Assembly: GCF_033115175.1 (NCBI RefSeq)
Contig: NC_084838.1
Coordinates: 62,092,468 to 62,156,467, forward strand
DNA length: 64,000 bases
Direction: 5' to 3'
Source of the DNA: Lepus europaeus
Taxonomy: Eukaryota > Chordata > Mammalia > Lagomorpha > Leporidae
Under the pieces are notes generated by a model, which was not told the DNA's origin, did no database searches, and saw only the letters and a list, made by a program, of their open reading frames with translations. Below, piece after piece: positions 35,720 through 46,998 of this stretch. Position 1 is the stretch's first letter; each line of letters begins with the position of its first letter. The position numbers and the translations under genes were made by a program.

Positions 35720-38700
35720 ATGGCAGGGCAAAGTTACTCCTTCTCAATAGTCACATTGAATGTTAATGGCTTGAACTGTCCAGTTAAAAGACACCGATTG
35801 GCGGATTGGGTCAAGGAACAAAACCCATCCTTTTGCTGCCTACAAGAAACCCATCTATCCAACAATGATCCATACAAGCTGAGAGTGAAGGGCTGGAAAA
35901 AGATATACCATGCCAACAGAAATGAAAAGAGAGCGGGCGTAGCCATCTTAATATCAGACAACATAAACTTTACCACAAAAACTGTTAGGAGAGACAAAGA
36001 GGGGCACTATATAATGATTAAGGGATCCATTCAACAGGAAGATATAACGATTATCAACGTATATGCACCTAATTACAGGGCACCAGCTTATTTAAAAGAC
36101 TTGTTAAGGGACTTAAAGGGAGACTTAGACCCCAATACAATAGTACTGGGGGACTTCAATACTCCACTCTCAGAGATAGACAGATCATCAGGACAGAAGA
36201 TCAACAAGGAGACAGTAGATTTAAATGACACTATAGCCCAAATGGATCTAACAGATATCTACAGAACATTTCATCCTACATCTAAGGACTTTACATTCTT
36301 CTCAGCAGTACATGGAACCCTCTCTAGGATTGACCACATACTAGGCCATAAAGCAAGTCTCAGCAAATTCAAAAAAATTAGAATCGTACCATGCAGCTTC
36401 TCAGACCATAAAGGAATGAAATTGGAAATTGGCAACTCAGGAATCCCTAGAGCACGAGCAAACACATGGAGATTGAACAACATGCTCCTGAATGAACAAT
36501 GGGTCATAGAAGAAATTAAAAGAGAAATCAAAAATTTTCTGGAAATAAATGAAGATAACAGCACAACATACCAAAACCTATGGGATACAACAAAAGCAGT
36601 GTTAAGAGGAAAGTTTATATCAATAGGTGCCTACATCAAGAAATTGGAAAGGCACCAAATAGATGAGCTTTCAAGTCACCTCAAGGATCTAGAAAATCTG
36701 CAGCAAACCAAACCTAAACCCAGTAGGAGAAGAGAAATAATTAAAATCAGAGAAGAAATCAACAGGATTGAATCCAAAAAAACATTACAAAAAATCAGCC
36801 AAACGAGGAGCTGGTTTTTTGAAAAAATAAACAAAATTGACACCCCATTGGCCCAACTAACTAAAAAAAGAAGAGAAAAGACCCAAATCAATAGGATCAG
36901 AGATGAAATGGGAAACATAACAACAGATGCCACAGAAATAAAAAGAATCATCAGAAATTACTACAAGGACTTGTATGCCAGCAAACAGGGAAATCTATCA
37001 GAAATGGAAAGATTTTTGGACACATACAACCTCCCAAAATTGAGCCAGGAAGACATAGAAAACCTAAACAGACCAATAACTGACACAGAAATTGAAACAG
37101 TAATAAAGGCCCTCCCAACAAAGAAAAGCCCAGGACCAGATGGATTCACTGCTGAGTTCTACCAGACATTTAGAGAAGAACTAACTCCAATTCTCCTCAA
37201 ACTATTTAGAGCAATCGAAAAAGAGGGAATCCTCCCAAATTCTTTCTATGAAGCCACCATCACCTTAATTCCTAAGCCAGAAAGAGACGCAACATTGAAA
37301 GAGAATTACAGACCAATATCCCTGATGAACATAGATGCAAAAATCCTCAATAAAATTCTGGCCAATAGAATGCAACAACACATCAGAAAGATCATCCACC
37401 CAGACCAAGTGGGATTCATCCCCGGTATGCAGGGATGGTTCAACATTCGCAAAACAATCAACGTAATACACTACATTAACAGACTGCAGAAGAAAAACCA
37501 TATGATTCTCTCAATAGACGCAGAGAAAGCATTTGATAAAATACAACACCCTTTCATGATGAAAACTCTAAGCAAACTGGGTATGGAAGGAACATTCCTT
37601 AATACAATCAAAGCAATATATGAAAAACCCACGGCCAACATCCTATTGAATGGGGAAAAGTTGGAAGCATTTCCACTGAAATCTGGTACCAGACAGGGAT
37701 GTCCTCTCTCACCACTGCTATTCAATATAGTTCTGGAAGTTTTGGCCAGAGCTATTAGGCAAGAAAAAGAAATTAAAGGGATACAAATCGGGAAGGAAGA
37801 ACTCAAACTATCCCTCTTTGCAGATGATATGATTCTTTATTTAGGGGACCCAAAGAACTCTACTAAGAGACTGCTGGAACTCATCGAAGAGTTTGGCAAA
37901 GTAGCAGGATATAAAATCAATGCACAAAAATCAACAGCCTTTGTATACACAGGCAATGCCACGGCCGAGGAAGAACTTCTAAAATCAATCCCATTCACAA
38001 TAGCTACAAAAACAATCAAATACCTTGGAATAAACTTAACCAAAGACGTTAAAGATCTCTACGATGAAAACTACAAAACCTTACAGAAAGAAATAGAAGA
38101 GGATACCAAAAAATGGAGAAATCTTCCATGCTCATGGATTGGAAGAATCAATATCATCAAAATGTCTATTCTCCCAAAAACAATTTATACATTCAATGCA
38201 ATACCCATCAAGATCCCAAAGACCTTCTTCTCAGATCTGGAAAAAATGATGCTGAAATTCATATGGAGACACAGAAGACCTCGAATAGCCAAAGCAATCC
38301 TGTACAACAAAAACAAAGCCGGAGGCATCACAATACCTGAGTTTAGGACATACTACAGGGCAGTTGTTATCAAAACAGCATGGTACTGGTACAGAAACAG
38401 ATGGATAGACCAATGGAACAGAATAGAAACACCAGAAATCAATCCAAACATCTACAGCCAACTTATATTTGACCAAAGATCCAAATCTAAACCCTGGAAT
38501 AAGGACAGCCTATTCAATAAATGGTGCTGGGAAAATTGGATTTCCACATGCAGAAGCTTGAAGCAAGACCCATACCTATCACCTTACACAAAAATTCACT
38601 CAACATGGATTAAAGACTTAAACCTACGACCCGAAACCATCAAATTATTAGAGAGCATTGGAGAAACCCTGCAAGATATAGGCACAGGCAAAGACTTCCT

Positions 38701-39544
38701 GGAAAATACTCCAACAGCACAGGCAGTGAAAACCAAAATTAACTTTTGGGATTGCATCAAATTGAGAAGTTTCTGTACTTCAAAAGAAACAGTCAGGAAA
38801 GTGAAGAGGCAACCAACAGAATGGGAAAAAATATTTGCAAACTATACTACAGATAAAGGATTGATAACCAGAATCTACAAAGAAATCAAGAAAATCCACA
38901 AAAACAGAACAAACAACCCACTTAAGAGATGGGCCAAGGACCTCAATAGACATTTTTCGAAAGAGGAAATCCAAATGGCCAACAGACACATGAAAAAATG
39001 TTCAAGATCACTAGCAATCAGAGAAATGCAAATCAAAACCACAATGAGGTTCCATCTCACCCCGGTGAGAATGGCTCACATTCAGAAATCTACCAACAAC
39101 AGCTGCTGGAGAGGATGTGGGGAAAAAGGAACACTGACCCACTGTTGGTGGGAATGCAAACTGGTTAAGCCACTGTGGAAGTCTGTCTGGAGATTCCTCA
39201 GAAACCTGAACATAACCCTACCATACAACCCAGCCATCCCACTCCTTGGAATTTACCCAAAGGAAATTAATTTGGCTAATAAAAAAGCCATCTGCACATT
39301 AATGTTTATTGCAGCTCAATTCACAATAGCTAAGACCTGGAACCAACCCAAATGCCCATCAACAGTAGATTGGATAAAGAAATTATGGGACATGTACTCC
39401 ATAGAATACTATGCAGCAGTAAGAAACAACGAAACCCAGTCATTTGCAACAAGATGGAGCAATCTGGAAAACATCATGCTGAGTGAATTAAGCCAGTCCC
39501 AAAGAGAAAAATATCATTTGTTTTCCCTGATCGGTGACAACTGA
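35720..39544 (+). CDS. ORF2p: L1 ORF2 protein (endonuclease and reverse transcriptase)
   Basis: 1274 aa, intact (human 1275). It nicks target DNA and reverse-transcribes L1 RNA from the nick (target-primed reverse transcription), and also mobilises SINEs such as CSINE in trans. APE-type endonuclease at about 1-240: N14 (LNVNGL), E43 (LQETHL), D145 and N147 (LGDFN), D205 (RIDHIL), D229-H230 (SDHK). All are present at the human numbering. Reverse transcriptase at about 440-780: SPGPDGF, D600 (SIDAEKAFD), [13 protein letters not shown], and D702-D703 in FADD. C-terminal Cys-rich motif C-x3-C-x7-H-x4-C at about 1129-1146. Ends at TGA in ...SLIGDN. The start codon is in [10 protein letters not shown], and two earlier residues of context (GCAAATGG) give A at -3. 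No stop, frameshift or missing catalytic residue found. Confidence 0.98.
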   Translation: MAGQSYSFSIVTLNVNGLNCPVKRHRLADWVKEQNPSFCCLQETHLSNNDPYKLRVKGWKKIYHANRNEKRAGVAILISDNINFTTKTVRRDKEGHYIMIKGSIQQEDITIINVYAPNYRAPAYLKDLLRDLKGDLDPNTIVLGDFNTPLSEIDRSSGQKINKETVDLNDTIAQMDLTDIYRTFHPTSKDFTFFSAVHGTLSRIDHILGHKASLSKFKKIRIVPCSFSDHKGMKLEIGNSGIPRARANTWRLNNMLLNEQWVIEEIKREIKNFLEINEDNSTTYQNLWDTTKAVLRGKFISIGAYIKKLERHQIDELSSHLKDLENLQQTKPKPSRRREIIKIREEINRIESKKTLQKISQTRSWFFEKINKIDTPLAQLTKKRREKTQINRIRDEMGNITTDATEIKRIIRNYYKDLYASKQGNLSEMERFLDTYNLPKLSQEDIENLNRPITDTEIETVIKALPTKKSPGPDGFTAEFYQTFREELTPILLKLFRAIEKEGILPNSFYEATITLIPKPERDATLKENYRPISLMNIDAKILNKILANRMQQHIRKIIHPDQVGFIPGMQGWFNIRKTINVIHYINRLQKKNHMILSIDAEKAFDKIQHPFMMKTLSKLGMEGTFLNTIKAIYEKPTANILLNGEKLEAFPLKSGTRQGCPLSPLLFNIVLEVLARAIRQEKEIKGIQIGKEELKLSLFADDMILYLGDPKNSTKRLLELIEEFGKVAGYKINAQKSTAFVYTGNATAEEELLKSIPFTIATKTIKYLGINLTKDVKDLYDENYKTLQKEIEEDTKKWRNLPCSWIGRINIIKMSILPKTIYTFNAIPIKIPKTFFSDLEKMMLKFIWRHRRPRIAKAILYNKNKAGGITIPEFRTYYRAVVIKTAWYWYRNRWIDQWNRIETPEINPNIYSQLIFDQRSKSKPWNKDSLFNKWCWENWISTCRSLKQDPYLSPYTKIHSTWIKDLNLRPETIKLLESIGETLQDIGTGKDFLENTPTAQAVKTKINFWDCIKLRSFCTSKETVRKVKRQPTEWEKIFANYTTDKGLITRIYKEIKKIHKNRTNNPLKRWAKDLNRHFSKEEIQMANRHMKKCSRSLAIREMQIKTTMRFHLTPVRMAHIQKSTNNSCWRGCGEKGTLTHCWWECKLVKPLWKSVWRFLRNLNITLPYNPAIPLLGIYPKEINLANKKAICTLMFIAAQFTIAKTWNQPKCPSTVDWIKKLWDMYSIEYYAAVRNNETQSFATRWSNLENIMLSELSQSQREKYHLFSLIGDN

Positions 39545-40445
39545 GCGCCAAAGGGGAAACCTATTAAATGAACACTATAAGCAACAATGAACTGATCAGC
39601 TCCTGTCCTGACTTTAGATGTACAATGTAATATTTTATCCTTTTTGGTATTTGCTGTTATTGTTGTTGTTCTAGTACTGTTGGTTGAACTCAGTAATTAA
39701 CACACAATTATTCTTAGGTGTTTAAATTTAACTGAAAAGAGATCCCTGTTAAATCTAAGAGTGGAAAAAGAGGGGGAGGAGAGGAACAATTTGGAACATG
39801 CTCAATCGGACTGGCCGCAAATGGTGGAGTTGGAAATGTGCCAGGGGATTCCAACACAATCCCATCAGGATGGCATGTACCAATGCCATCGCACTAGTCC
39901 AAGTGATCAATTTCAGCTCACAATTGATAGCTCTGATAGCCCTAAGAGTCAAAGAGATCACACAAACAAGACAAGTATCTGCTAATACTAACTGATAGAA
40001 TCAAAAAGGGAGAGAAAGATCCAACATGGGAAGTGGGATACACAGCAGACTCATAGGATGGCAGATGTCCTAAACAACACTCTGGCCTCAGAATCAGCCC
40101 TCAGGGCATTCAGATCTGGCTGAAGAGCCCATGAGAGTATAGCAGGCATGGAAAGCCAAGATACCATGGAAAAAAAAAAAAAAGACCTAAATGAATGATC
40201 TCTGTGAGTGAGATCCCAGTGGAAAGAACGGGGCCATCAAAGAAGGAGGTACCCTTCTCCGAAGGGAGGAGAGAACCTCCACTTTGACTATGACCCTATC
40301 GGAATAAGATCAAAGTCAGCGAACTCTAAAGGCTTCCATAGCCCTGGCAACTCATGACTAGAGCCTAGGGAGATTACTGATGCCATGAACAGGAGTGTCA
40401 AATTGTTAAGTCAGCAACAGGAGTCACTGTGTACTTACACCCCAT

Positions 40446-40870
40446 GTGGGATCTGTCCCTAATGTGTCGTTTAAAGCCAAGTGATGCTATGACTGGTACT
40501 GAAACAGTATTTTTATACTTTGCGTTTCTGTGTGGGCGCAGACTGATGAGGTCTTTGCTAATTATAGACTGAAGTGATCTTCTGTATATAAAGAGAATTG
40601 GAAACGAAAAAAAAAAAAAAAAGGAAGGAAAAAAAAAAAAAAAAAAACAACCTGGTGTTAAAATGGAAATGGCATAGAAAATTAATTAATTTGAAAAAAA
40701 TTTTTGTAGGATCTCTGTCTTTAATGTGCTGTACATTGCGATTTAATGCTATAATTAGTAATCCAATGGTAGTTTTTTCACTTGATGTTGCTATGTGGGC
40801 AAAATGTTGAAATCTTTACCTAATGTATACTAAACTGATCTTCTGTATATAAAGAGAATTGAAAATGAAT
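40446..40870 (+). repeat. Partial tandem duplication in the L1 3' UTR
   Basis: Copy A, 40446-40606, and copy B, 40706-40870, both run from GTGGGATCTGT/GTAGGATCTCTGT to GATCTTCTGTATATAAAGAGAATTG. They are diverged from each other (for example GTGATGCTAT against TTTAATGCTAT). A-rich sequence and about 60 bases of AT-rich DNA lie between them. Older L1 ends at 1791-2150 and 52705-53460 have only one such block. Confidence 0.85.
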
Positions 40871-40882
40871 CCTTACACGAAT

Positions 40883-40930
40883 GGAGGGAGAGGGGGAGCG
40901 GGAGGGGGGAGGGTTGCGGGCGGGAGGGAA
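40883..40930 (+). other. G-rich polypurine tract of L1 3' UTR
   Basis: Runs GGGAGAGGGGGAGCGGGAGG and GGGGGGAGGG give more than four closely spaced G-runs, able in principle to form a G-quadruplex. This is a conserved feature of mammalian L1 3' UTRs. Confidence 0.8.
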
Positions 40931-40992
40931 GTTATGCGAGAGGGGAAGCCATTGTAACCCATAAACTATACTTTGGAAATTTATATTCATTA

Positions 40993-41004
40993 AATAAAAG
41001 TTTA

Positions 41005-41058
<54 letters not shown>
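40993..41058 (+). other. L1 polyadenylation signals and poly(A) tail
   Basis: AATAAA at 40993-40998 and 41004-41009, followed by an essentially uninterrupted A tail to 41058. Tail length supports youth; assembly may have changed it. Confidence 0.9.
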
Positions 41059-41061
<3 letters not shown>

Positions 41062-41075
41062 ATTTTACATAGGTA

Positions 41076-41240
41076 TGTTCAATTGTTCTAACCCTATTTG
41101 TTGAAAAGTTTATCCTTTCTCTATTGAATCAGATTTGCATTTTTTAACCAATGATGAATTGACTGTATTTGAGTGAATCTGATTTTTTCTCAATAAAAAA
41201 ACAAGGTATATTGTAAGAAAATAATTAAATATAAACAAGA
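41076..41240 (-). mobile_element. Right-hand part of the old antisense L1
   Basis: AACCCTATTTGTTGAAAAGT and TTCTCTATTGAATCAGATTT are the typical reverse complement of old L1 ORF2, continuing from 33414. Confidence 0.6.
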
Positions 41241-42207
41241 AAAGCACAAATGATAGATGGAGGGAACTTCCATTTATTAGATGATAGAATAAGATTGGGT
41301 TTCTTCCCTTGTTTCAGGAATCACTCCAAAGAAACAACGATAATGACAGACACACAGATGTTATCTTTGATGTAAGTAGTGTGTGTTTTTTTTTTTTTAT
41401 TCCAGATCACGGTGTCTAAGAAAGGAATGCCAAATGCAGTGCTAGTTGGATGAGAGTGCCAGGAGACACCTCGATTTTCTATGTGGGGCTATGAAACTAT
41501 AAACAGCTGGAATTCCCAGAATTGTGATACCTCCTGGGAGCAATGCCTTCTTTTCAACAACAGAAATGGATAATTAGAGTAGTGACAGATCTCTCCTGAA
41601 AGCTATTTTATATATCATAAAGAAGCATGCACGCATGCACATGTACACACACCACACCCACACAAAATGCTGTGACAGAAAGCACTTCAAGTGTAAATCA
41701 GAAAGAATTTCTTCTTTCCTGAATTACTGATCTCCCAAGCATAAGCTTGTAATTAACTGGTAGAGAGTGAATCTGCTTCACCCAGTGATGACTAGTAATT
41801 TTATAAAAAAAATAGCAATGACAAAAAAGTCAGAAAAGAAACAAAGAAATAGCAGCCAAATAATATTTAACAAAAATATTGCAACCAAATGAATGAACAT
41901 TGTGATCAACCACAAGCATATGCTTAAGGAATTTAATAAAACATGTGTTATGTGAGCAGGGATCTCATCAGAGATACAAAGGCTCAGGTAGAGATCTCTT
42001 GTCCTACCTTTGATCTAAATACCCTCCACAAAATTAAAATGCTGGGGCCACTGAAGTAAGTTCTTTCCCCCTTCTATGTCGATTAAGTGCAATAATTTAG
42101 ATATTATTTTAGAAGGGTGAAAAGCCAAGCTTGAGCCTCTGGTTCCTCCTTCAGTTGTCAAACTTGGCATTATCCTCTCCTGCATAGCACAAGAAATTAG
42201 AAGCTGG
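41241..42207. other. No recognisable feature
   Basis: Mixed-complexity AT-rich DNA; a CA-rich stretch (CACGCATGCACATGTACACA) at about 41630-41665. Confidence 0.5.
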
Positions 42208-42545
42208 GGTGGGAGTATGGGACAGTCATGGAGTTGCTAAGCTTGTATCACATATTGATGTGTTGGTTCGAGGCCCACCTCTTCCAGTTCTAACCCAGGT
42301 TGCTCTTAATGTACACCCTGGAAGACAACAGGTGACGACTTAATTACCTGGATCCCTGCTACCCACATGGGAGATCTGGATTGAGTTTTGTGATACTGGC
42401 ATCAGCCTGGCCCTGCCCTGGCTGTTGCAGGCATCTGGAGAGTGACATAGCAGATGGGAGATGTCTCTGCTTGTCTGTCTTTCTGTCTGTCTCTCTCTGC
42501 CTTTCCAATTAAATGAAAATAAGGAAATAAAAATTTTTAAAAAGA
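42208..42545 (+). repeat. Old CSINE
   Basis: Diverged C repeat: CATGGAGTTGCTAAGCTTGT, GTTCGAGGCCCACCTCTTCC, CTGGATTGAGTTTTGTGATA, GTCTGT tract, CCTTTCCAATTAAATGAAA tail. Confidence 0.8.
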
Positions 42546-42879
42546 AATTAGAAGCTAATAACTCCACTAGGTTAGATGGGGTCCTGTGTATCAGCCTAAG
42601 CAGGACACCTTAGAAAGGGATACTTCCTGTGAAGAAAGGGGTGAGGGCTAAATGCTGCTTGGATGTCCTGGCCCAAACACATATCAGCTCATCAACTGAA
42701 CAATGTGTAGAGTGACCATGAGAGTGAAATATCCATCAGATTAATGCCTGTGAAGGGACATCCAGGAGTAGCAGACTCTAAAAGGTTCCTAACAGGCTCC
42801 TCAGAGAATTGGAAATGACTTTTAGTCATTTTGGAAAGAGCATGCTAAGTACAAAGCATATTTTTGGAGAAGACAGCAC

Positions 42880-43040
42880 CCTTGTTTTTACAAGTCCAAG
42901 TCTGAATATGAGGCTTTCCCTAATAGAAATCAATTGTGTGACTTTAAGCAAATTACTTCTAAAATCTAGATCCTATGTCTATGAAATGCATGAAATGATG
43001 TTTGTATTTCATAGGTTGCTAGAAGCTTTAATTGAAATGA
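42880..43040 (+). repeat. Ancient MIR SINE remnant
   Basis: TTGTGTGACTTTAAGCAAAT is the MIR core, followed by an eroded 3' half. Confidence 0.6.
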
Positions 43041-43177
43041 TGTTTGTAAATTGCTAAATCCAGTGTTTTTTTTACAGTAGGTGGCTTATGACCACTGGAG
43101 AACTCTTGAAGGCACCATTCTCAGTGCAGATGGCAATGGAAGCTGTAGAATATGGAAGCACCAGGCCAACAGTAAGA

Positions 43178-43213
43178 TAGTTGTTGTTGTTGTTGTTGTT
43201 ATTATTATTATTT
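43178..43213 (+). repeat. (GTT)n(ATT)n microsatellite
   Basis: Seven GTT units followed by about four ATT units. Confidence 0.95.
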
Positions 43214-43364
43214 TCTAATTTTGTCTAAGGGCAGCTCCAGTAAGTCATGTATTAGATTTATGCAAGAAAGTAAATTGAACTCTTTGCCTTCTCTGTTAAT
43301 TTCTGTCTCTGTATATCCTTCATAGATAGGAGCAATTCTGTCTAGTTTATCCTGAATGTTTTAG

Positions 43365-43510
43365 GGCATGTGAAAGGACCTAGACTTTAGAAAAGGATTC
43401 CTGGTCAAAATCTCCACTTGGGTCCTTAGTTTCTTGGGCTGTCAAATGAGAGACCAGGATCACATAGTCTGTAATGTTCCTTCCAGAGTTCTTTGGTTTA
43501 CAGGCTGAGT
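43365..43510 (+). repeat. Ancient MIR SINE remnant
   Basis: GTCCTTAGTTTCTTGGGCTG, then CAAATGAGAGACCAGGATCA and AATGTTCCTTCCAGAGTTCT, match the 3' half of MIR in order. Confidence 0.65.
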
Positions 43511-44734
43511 GCCATTCAAACTTATAATCCTCATTCTGCCCACAGACAGGAAATCTTGTTCTGAAAATGACAATGAAATTCATTGAACATGAATTCCCAG
43601 GGGGTATGGGGAAACGAGCCAGATTTTTCCTTCAAGTGTGTGGTGTTTAGTCTTTGTCAAGAAAAGGAAGCTGTCAGACTAAGCTTTGAATATTCCACTC
43701 CCCAATATGATATTAATTAAATCTGCTTAATCATTACTGCAACTGCTTAGCAAAGAAAACTTAGGTGCAGAGGGCTCAGAGAAACAAGCATGTGATGGGA
43801 AAGAAGGAGAAAGTCAAAACTGGAATCATGTTGGAACACCCACCTCTCCCTCTTCTCATAATTTTAAGGAGTTGATCATTTGCTAAGAAGCCTTGGAGAG
43901 TTGCCTGGAGTTCTGTCCTGTGGGACCATTGCACTACTCCCATCTCACTGGTAATTACTCATGGTAAGTGACACGGAGTGACAACATACACAAAAGTTCT
44001 TTTCAAAGGAAAACCTTCAAATCTACTCCCACTTTCCTAACAGGTTTTCTAAATCTTCAATAAGTTTGTGTTAGCTAGGAATGAATGTCTGAATTTAGGA
44101 TTCAAAAATGTTCCTTCCCTCCACCCCCCTCCCCAATCTGTATAATTACTGTTTTTTTCCTGAAGTCTTTCAAAATACTATAATTAACAGATTGGCAGAT
44201 AACCCATATAACTGCAGTTAAGGCAAATATAGTATGCAGCTGTCTTTGCATTAAGTGATTAAATCAAATAGCATAGTTTTGAAGTACATTTATAAAGCAT
44301 AAATTTACCTCCTGGCAAAACTGTCTTAAGTAACACACCCTACACCATCTGTTCACTCAGTATTAATAACATATTTCCCAGGACTATAGCTATGGAGATC
44401 AGAGCTACCAGCTGTGCAGAACCAAGAGACGGCGAAGGATCCTTTGGAATACTCAGCAACTTTTGGATCCTCTTAAGGGTGCTCATAGTAATTGTGCATG
44501 TGAAACACATACACACAACATGAATTGCTGCACACATGAGGCACACATGCTTGTACTTACCATGAACATGCACATGCATGCATATTACCTCAAGATAGAA
44601 ATGGTCTGTATTTTGATATTCTGAAAGTATGCTAACTTTCTATGAGCAAGACAATACCCTGATACAACCAAAGACATATTTATTCATGTTTTTACTTTTT
44701 ATTAAATTATTCATTCAAAGACAATTTACAGAAA
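43511..44734. other. No recognisable feature
   Basis: Mixed-complexity DNA with CA/GT-rich patches near 44505-44580. Short frames only. Confidence 0.5.
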
Positions 44735-45180
44735 TCTCTTATTTATCCTTGGGGAATACATTCCAGGACTCTGCAATGGATACCTGGAATGGTGGATGGT
44801 AAGAAACCCTGTATATGCATGTTTCTTTCCGATACTTTCATGTGTGCTAGGAAGTATAATTTATGAATTGGACACAGTAAGGTTAGCAACAATAACTACC
44901 AACGAAATGCAGCAAATATATCAATATGTTATAATAAAAATTATCACTTTGGGGCCATTAATAAGTAAAAGGAAGATTATTTGAACAGAAACATTGGAAT
45001 ACCATGACAGTCTCTCTGATAGCCGAGACAGTTACTAAGTGACTGATGGGTGAGTAGCATATATGGTGTGAATATACCAGTTAAGGAGATAATTCAAGCC
45101 CTGAGTGGGCTGGACCTGAGTGGCACAAGATTTCATGATGCCACTCAAAACACTGCACAATTTGGATCGTAGAAATTGTT
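44735..45180 (+). mobile_element. DNA-transposon-like remnant
   Basis: TTGGGGAATACATTCCAGGA, GCAATGGATACCTGGAATGG, ATTTATGAATTGGACACAGT and TTAGCAACAATAACTACCAA follow the order of a common mammalian Tigger/MER-type non-autonomous element. Exact family not assigned. Confidence 0.5.
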
Positions 45181-45267
45181 TATTTCTGATATTTTCTTTT
45201 TAATATATTCAGACAGAAAGTGAATCTGCTAATAAGTTCAGGGGGTGCTATATTCTTTATTCAAAAA

Positions 45268-45309
45268 TTTATTTATTTATATTCATTTTATTTGAATAGA
45301 AAGGAAAGA

Positions 45310-45355
<46 letters not shown>

Positions 45356-45630
45356 CAGACAAGGAAACATGTATTCCAGCCACTGGTTCACTTCCCAGAT
45401 GCTTTGCATCAGCCAAGGATGGAACAGGCTAAAGCTGAGAGTGTAGAATTCATTCCAGGTTCCCATGTGGGTGGCAGGGACTCATATACTCATTACCTGC
45501 TGCTTCTCAGAACCCATATTAGCAGTGAACTAGATTGGAAGCAGAGCAGTAGGGACTTGAACCAGGCACTCTGATATGGATATGGAGGTCCCAAATGATG
45601 GTTTAACTTTTGCACCAAATGTTGCATGAG
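45268..45630 (-). repeat. Old CSINE, antisense, with (GA)n
   Basis: AATTTATTTATTTATATTCA tail complement, (GA)n at about 45315-45353, CACTGGTTCACTTCCCAGAT, eroded head near 45600-45628. Confidence 0.8.
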
Positions 45631-46335
45631 AACCACTATACTCAATGCCTTCGACAGCCTAAAGACTAGGTTCTGGACATACCGTGGTGAACAAGATGTT
45701 CCTTGCCTTCACGGAAATATGGTCCAGTACAGAATTCTTCTATTAATAAATTAGCTACAATAAATGATGATGGTTCTATACATAACAGAAACCCACAAAA
45801 GCTCAGCTTCTGTTAGAGTTTGGAAAATCAAAAGCTATGAATGTTTGTTTTTCAATTCAAGAATGTACACAATAAGTGAAAATGGTTCATTCACCATAAA
45901 CTTACCCTAGCCTGTCATGAACAGTGGTAGACTCAATGGGAAAAAAAAAAACCACAAACAAACAAACAAAAACAGGAAAAGATGCTTATAATTTGGTGAA
46001 GAAAACTGGTTTTACAAGGAAAAAGAGGTATTAGATTTAATGATTCAGATTATTGCATAGAGGTTCCAAGCTCTCCAGCAAGCCCTGAGAAATAGGAAGT
46101 CTGAGCAATTTTCCTGGAACAGTGGTTTTCAACCCTAGCTACAGATTGGAATATCTGGGAATCTCTTTTAAAAAAAAAATCCCTACTCAGATTTCACTCA
46201 GGGACACTTGAATTCGAAATCTGGAGATGGAGATGGGGCTAAAGGTATCTTTTTTTCTCCTCCTCCCCTCCTCCTCCTCCTTCTTCAGTTTCCTATGTAA
46301 TTTCAATGAGAACTACCTTAAAAGATGTAAGCTTT
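45631..46335. other. No recognisable feature
   Basis: Mixed-complexity DNA; (AAAC)-rich run near 45942-45973 and a CTCCTC run at 46256-46283. Confidence 0.5.
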
Positions 46336-46512
46336 GCAGGACAGGCATTGGGACTTATGGTCAAGACACCAGTTAAGATCCCACATTCATATCAGAATGC
46401 CTGAGTTTGAGTCCTGGCTCAGCTCTCATTTCCAGCTTCCTGCTAATGCACGCTCTGGGAGGCATTTCAGCGTGTGATACAAAGCAGAGCCAATCACAAA
46501 GAGTTTAAATTT
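46336..46512 (+). repeat. Old CSINE fragment
   Basis: GGACAGGCATTGGGACTTAT, AGTTTGAGTCCTGGCTCAGC and TTCCAGCTTCCTGCTAATGC match the 5' half of an old C repeat. The 3' half is missing. Confidence 0.65.
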
Positions 46513-46526
46513 TAATCAGCTTTTTT

Positions 46527-46871
46527 TTTTTTTTTTTTTTTTGACAGGCAGAGTGGACAGTAAGAGAGAGAGACAGAGAGAAAGGTCTTCCTTTTGCCAT
46601 TGCTTCACCCTCCAATGGCCGCCGCGGTAGGCGCGCTGCAGCCGGCGCACCGCGCTGATCCGATGGCAGGGGCCAGGTGCTTCTCCTGGTCTCCCATGGG
46701 GTGCAGGGCCCAAGCACTTGGGCCATCCTCCACTGCACTCCCTGGCCACAGCAGAGAGCTGACCTGGAAGAGGGGCAACCGGGACAGGATTGGTGCCCCG
46801 ACCGGGACTAGAACCCAGTGTGCCTGCGCCGCAAGGCGGAGGATTAGCCTAGTGAGCCGCAGCGCCGGCCC
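46527..46871 (-). repeat. Young CSINE, antisense, with 13-bp duplication
   Basis: TTTTTGACAGGCAGAGTGGA start, GCCGCCGCGGTAGGCGCGCT, and GCCGCAGCGCCGGCC end. TAATCAGCTTTTT at 46513-46525 and 46872-46884 flanks it. CpG-rich and barely decayed. Confidence 0.94.
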
Positions 46872-46998
46872 TAATCAGCTTTTTCAAGATGGGGCTACTT
46901 TGAGGAGGAAAGCAAAGAGCAGGAATACATATAATCAATTGAAATGAAAGATCAAATGTTATTTTTGGAGGGTAAGTAGACACAGAATTTTATATATA

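Larger units (their letters stand above)
39545..41006 (+). other. L1 3' UTR
   Basis: Long 3' UTR (about 1.46 kb) with a purine-rich run at 39761-39786, A-runs at 40170-40183 and 40606-40647, a partial internal duplication, and a G-rich tract (40883-40930) before the end. A 74-codon frame near 39761 is incidental. Confidence 0.9.
33415..41075 (+). mobile_element. L1: Full-length, apparently intact L1 retrotransposon
   Basis: A complete L1 of about 7.6 kb between perfect 17-bp duplications, AGAATTTTACATAGGTA, at 33415-33431 and 41059-41075. Order: GC-rich 5' UTR (to 34613), ORF1, 68-bp spacer, ORF2, 3' UTR with duplicated block and G-rich tract, and a poly(A) tail of about 50 nt. Both frames are open without any stop or frameshift. 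Intact ORFs, many surviving CpGs and identical duplications all point to a very recent insertion that may still be able to move. Activity itself cannot be read from sequence. Confidence 0.97.

Noticed and set aside
37265-38476. Several minus-strand frames of about 80-110 codons
   Set aside because: Shadows of the intact L1 ORF2 on the opposite strand.
43178-43213. Short regular repeats as a CRISPR-like array
   Set aside because: Simple trinucleotide microsatellite in a mammalian genome, without spacers.
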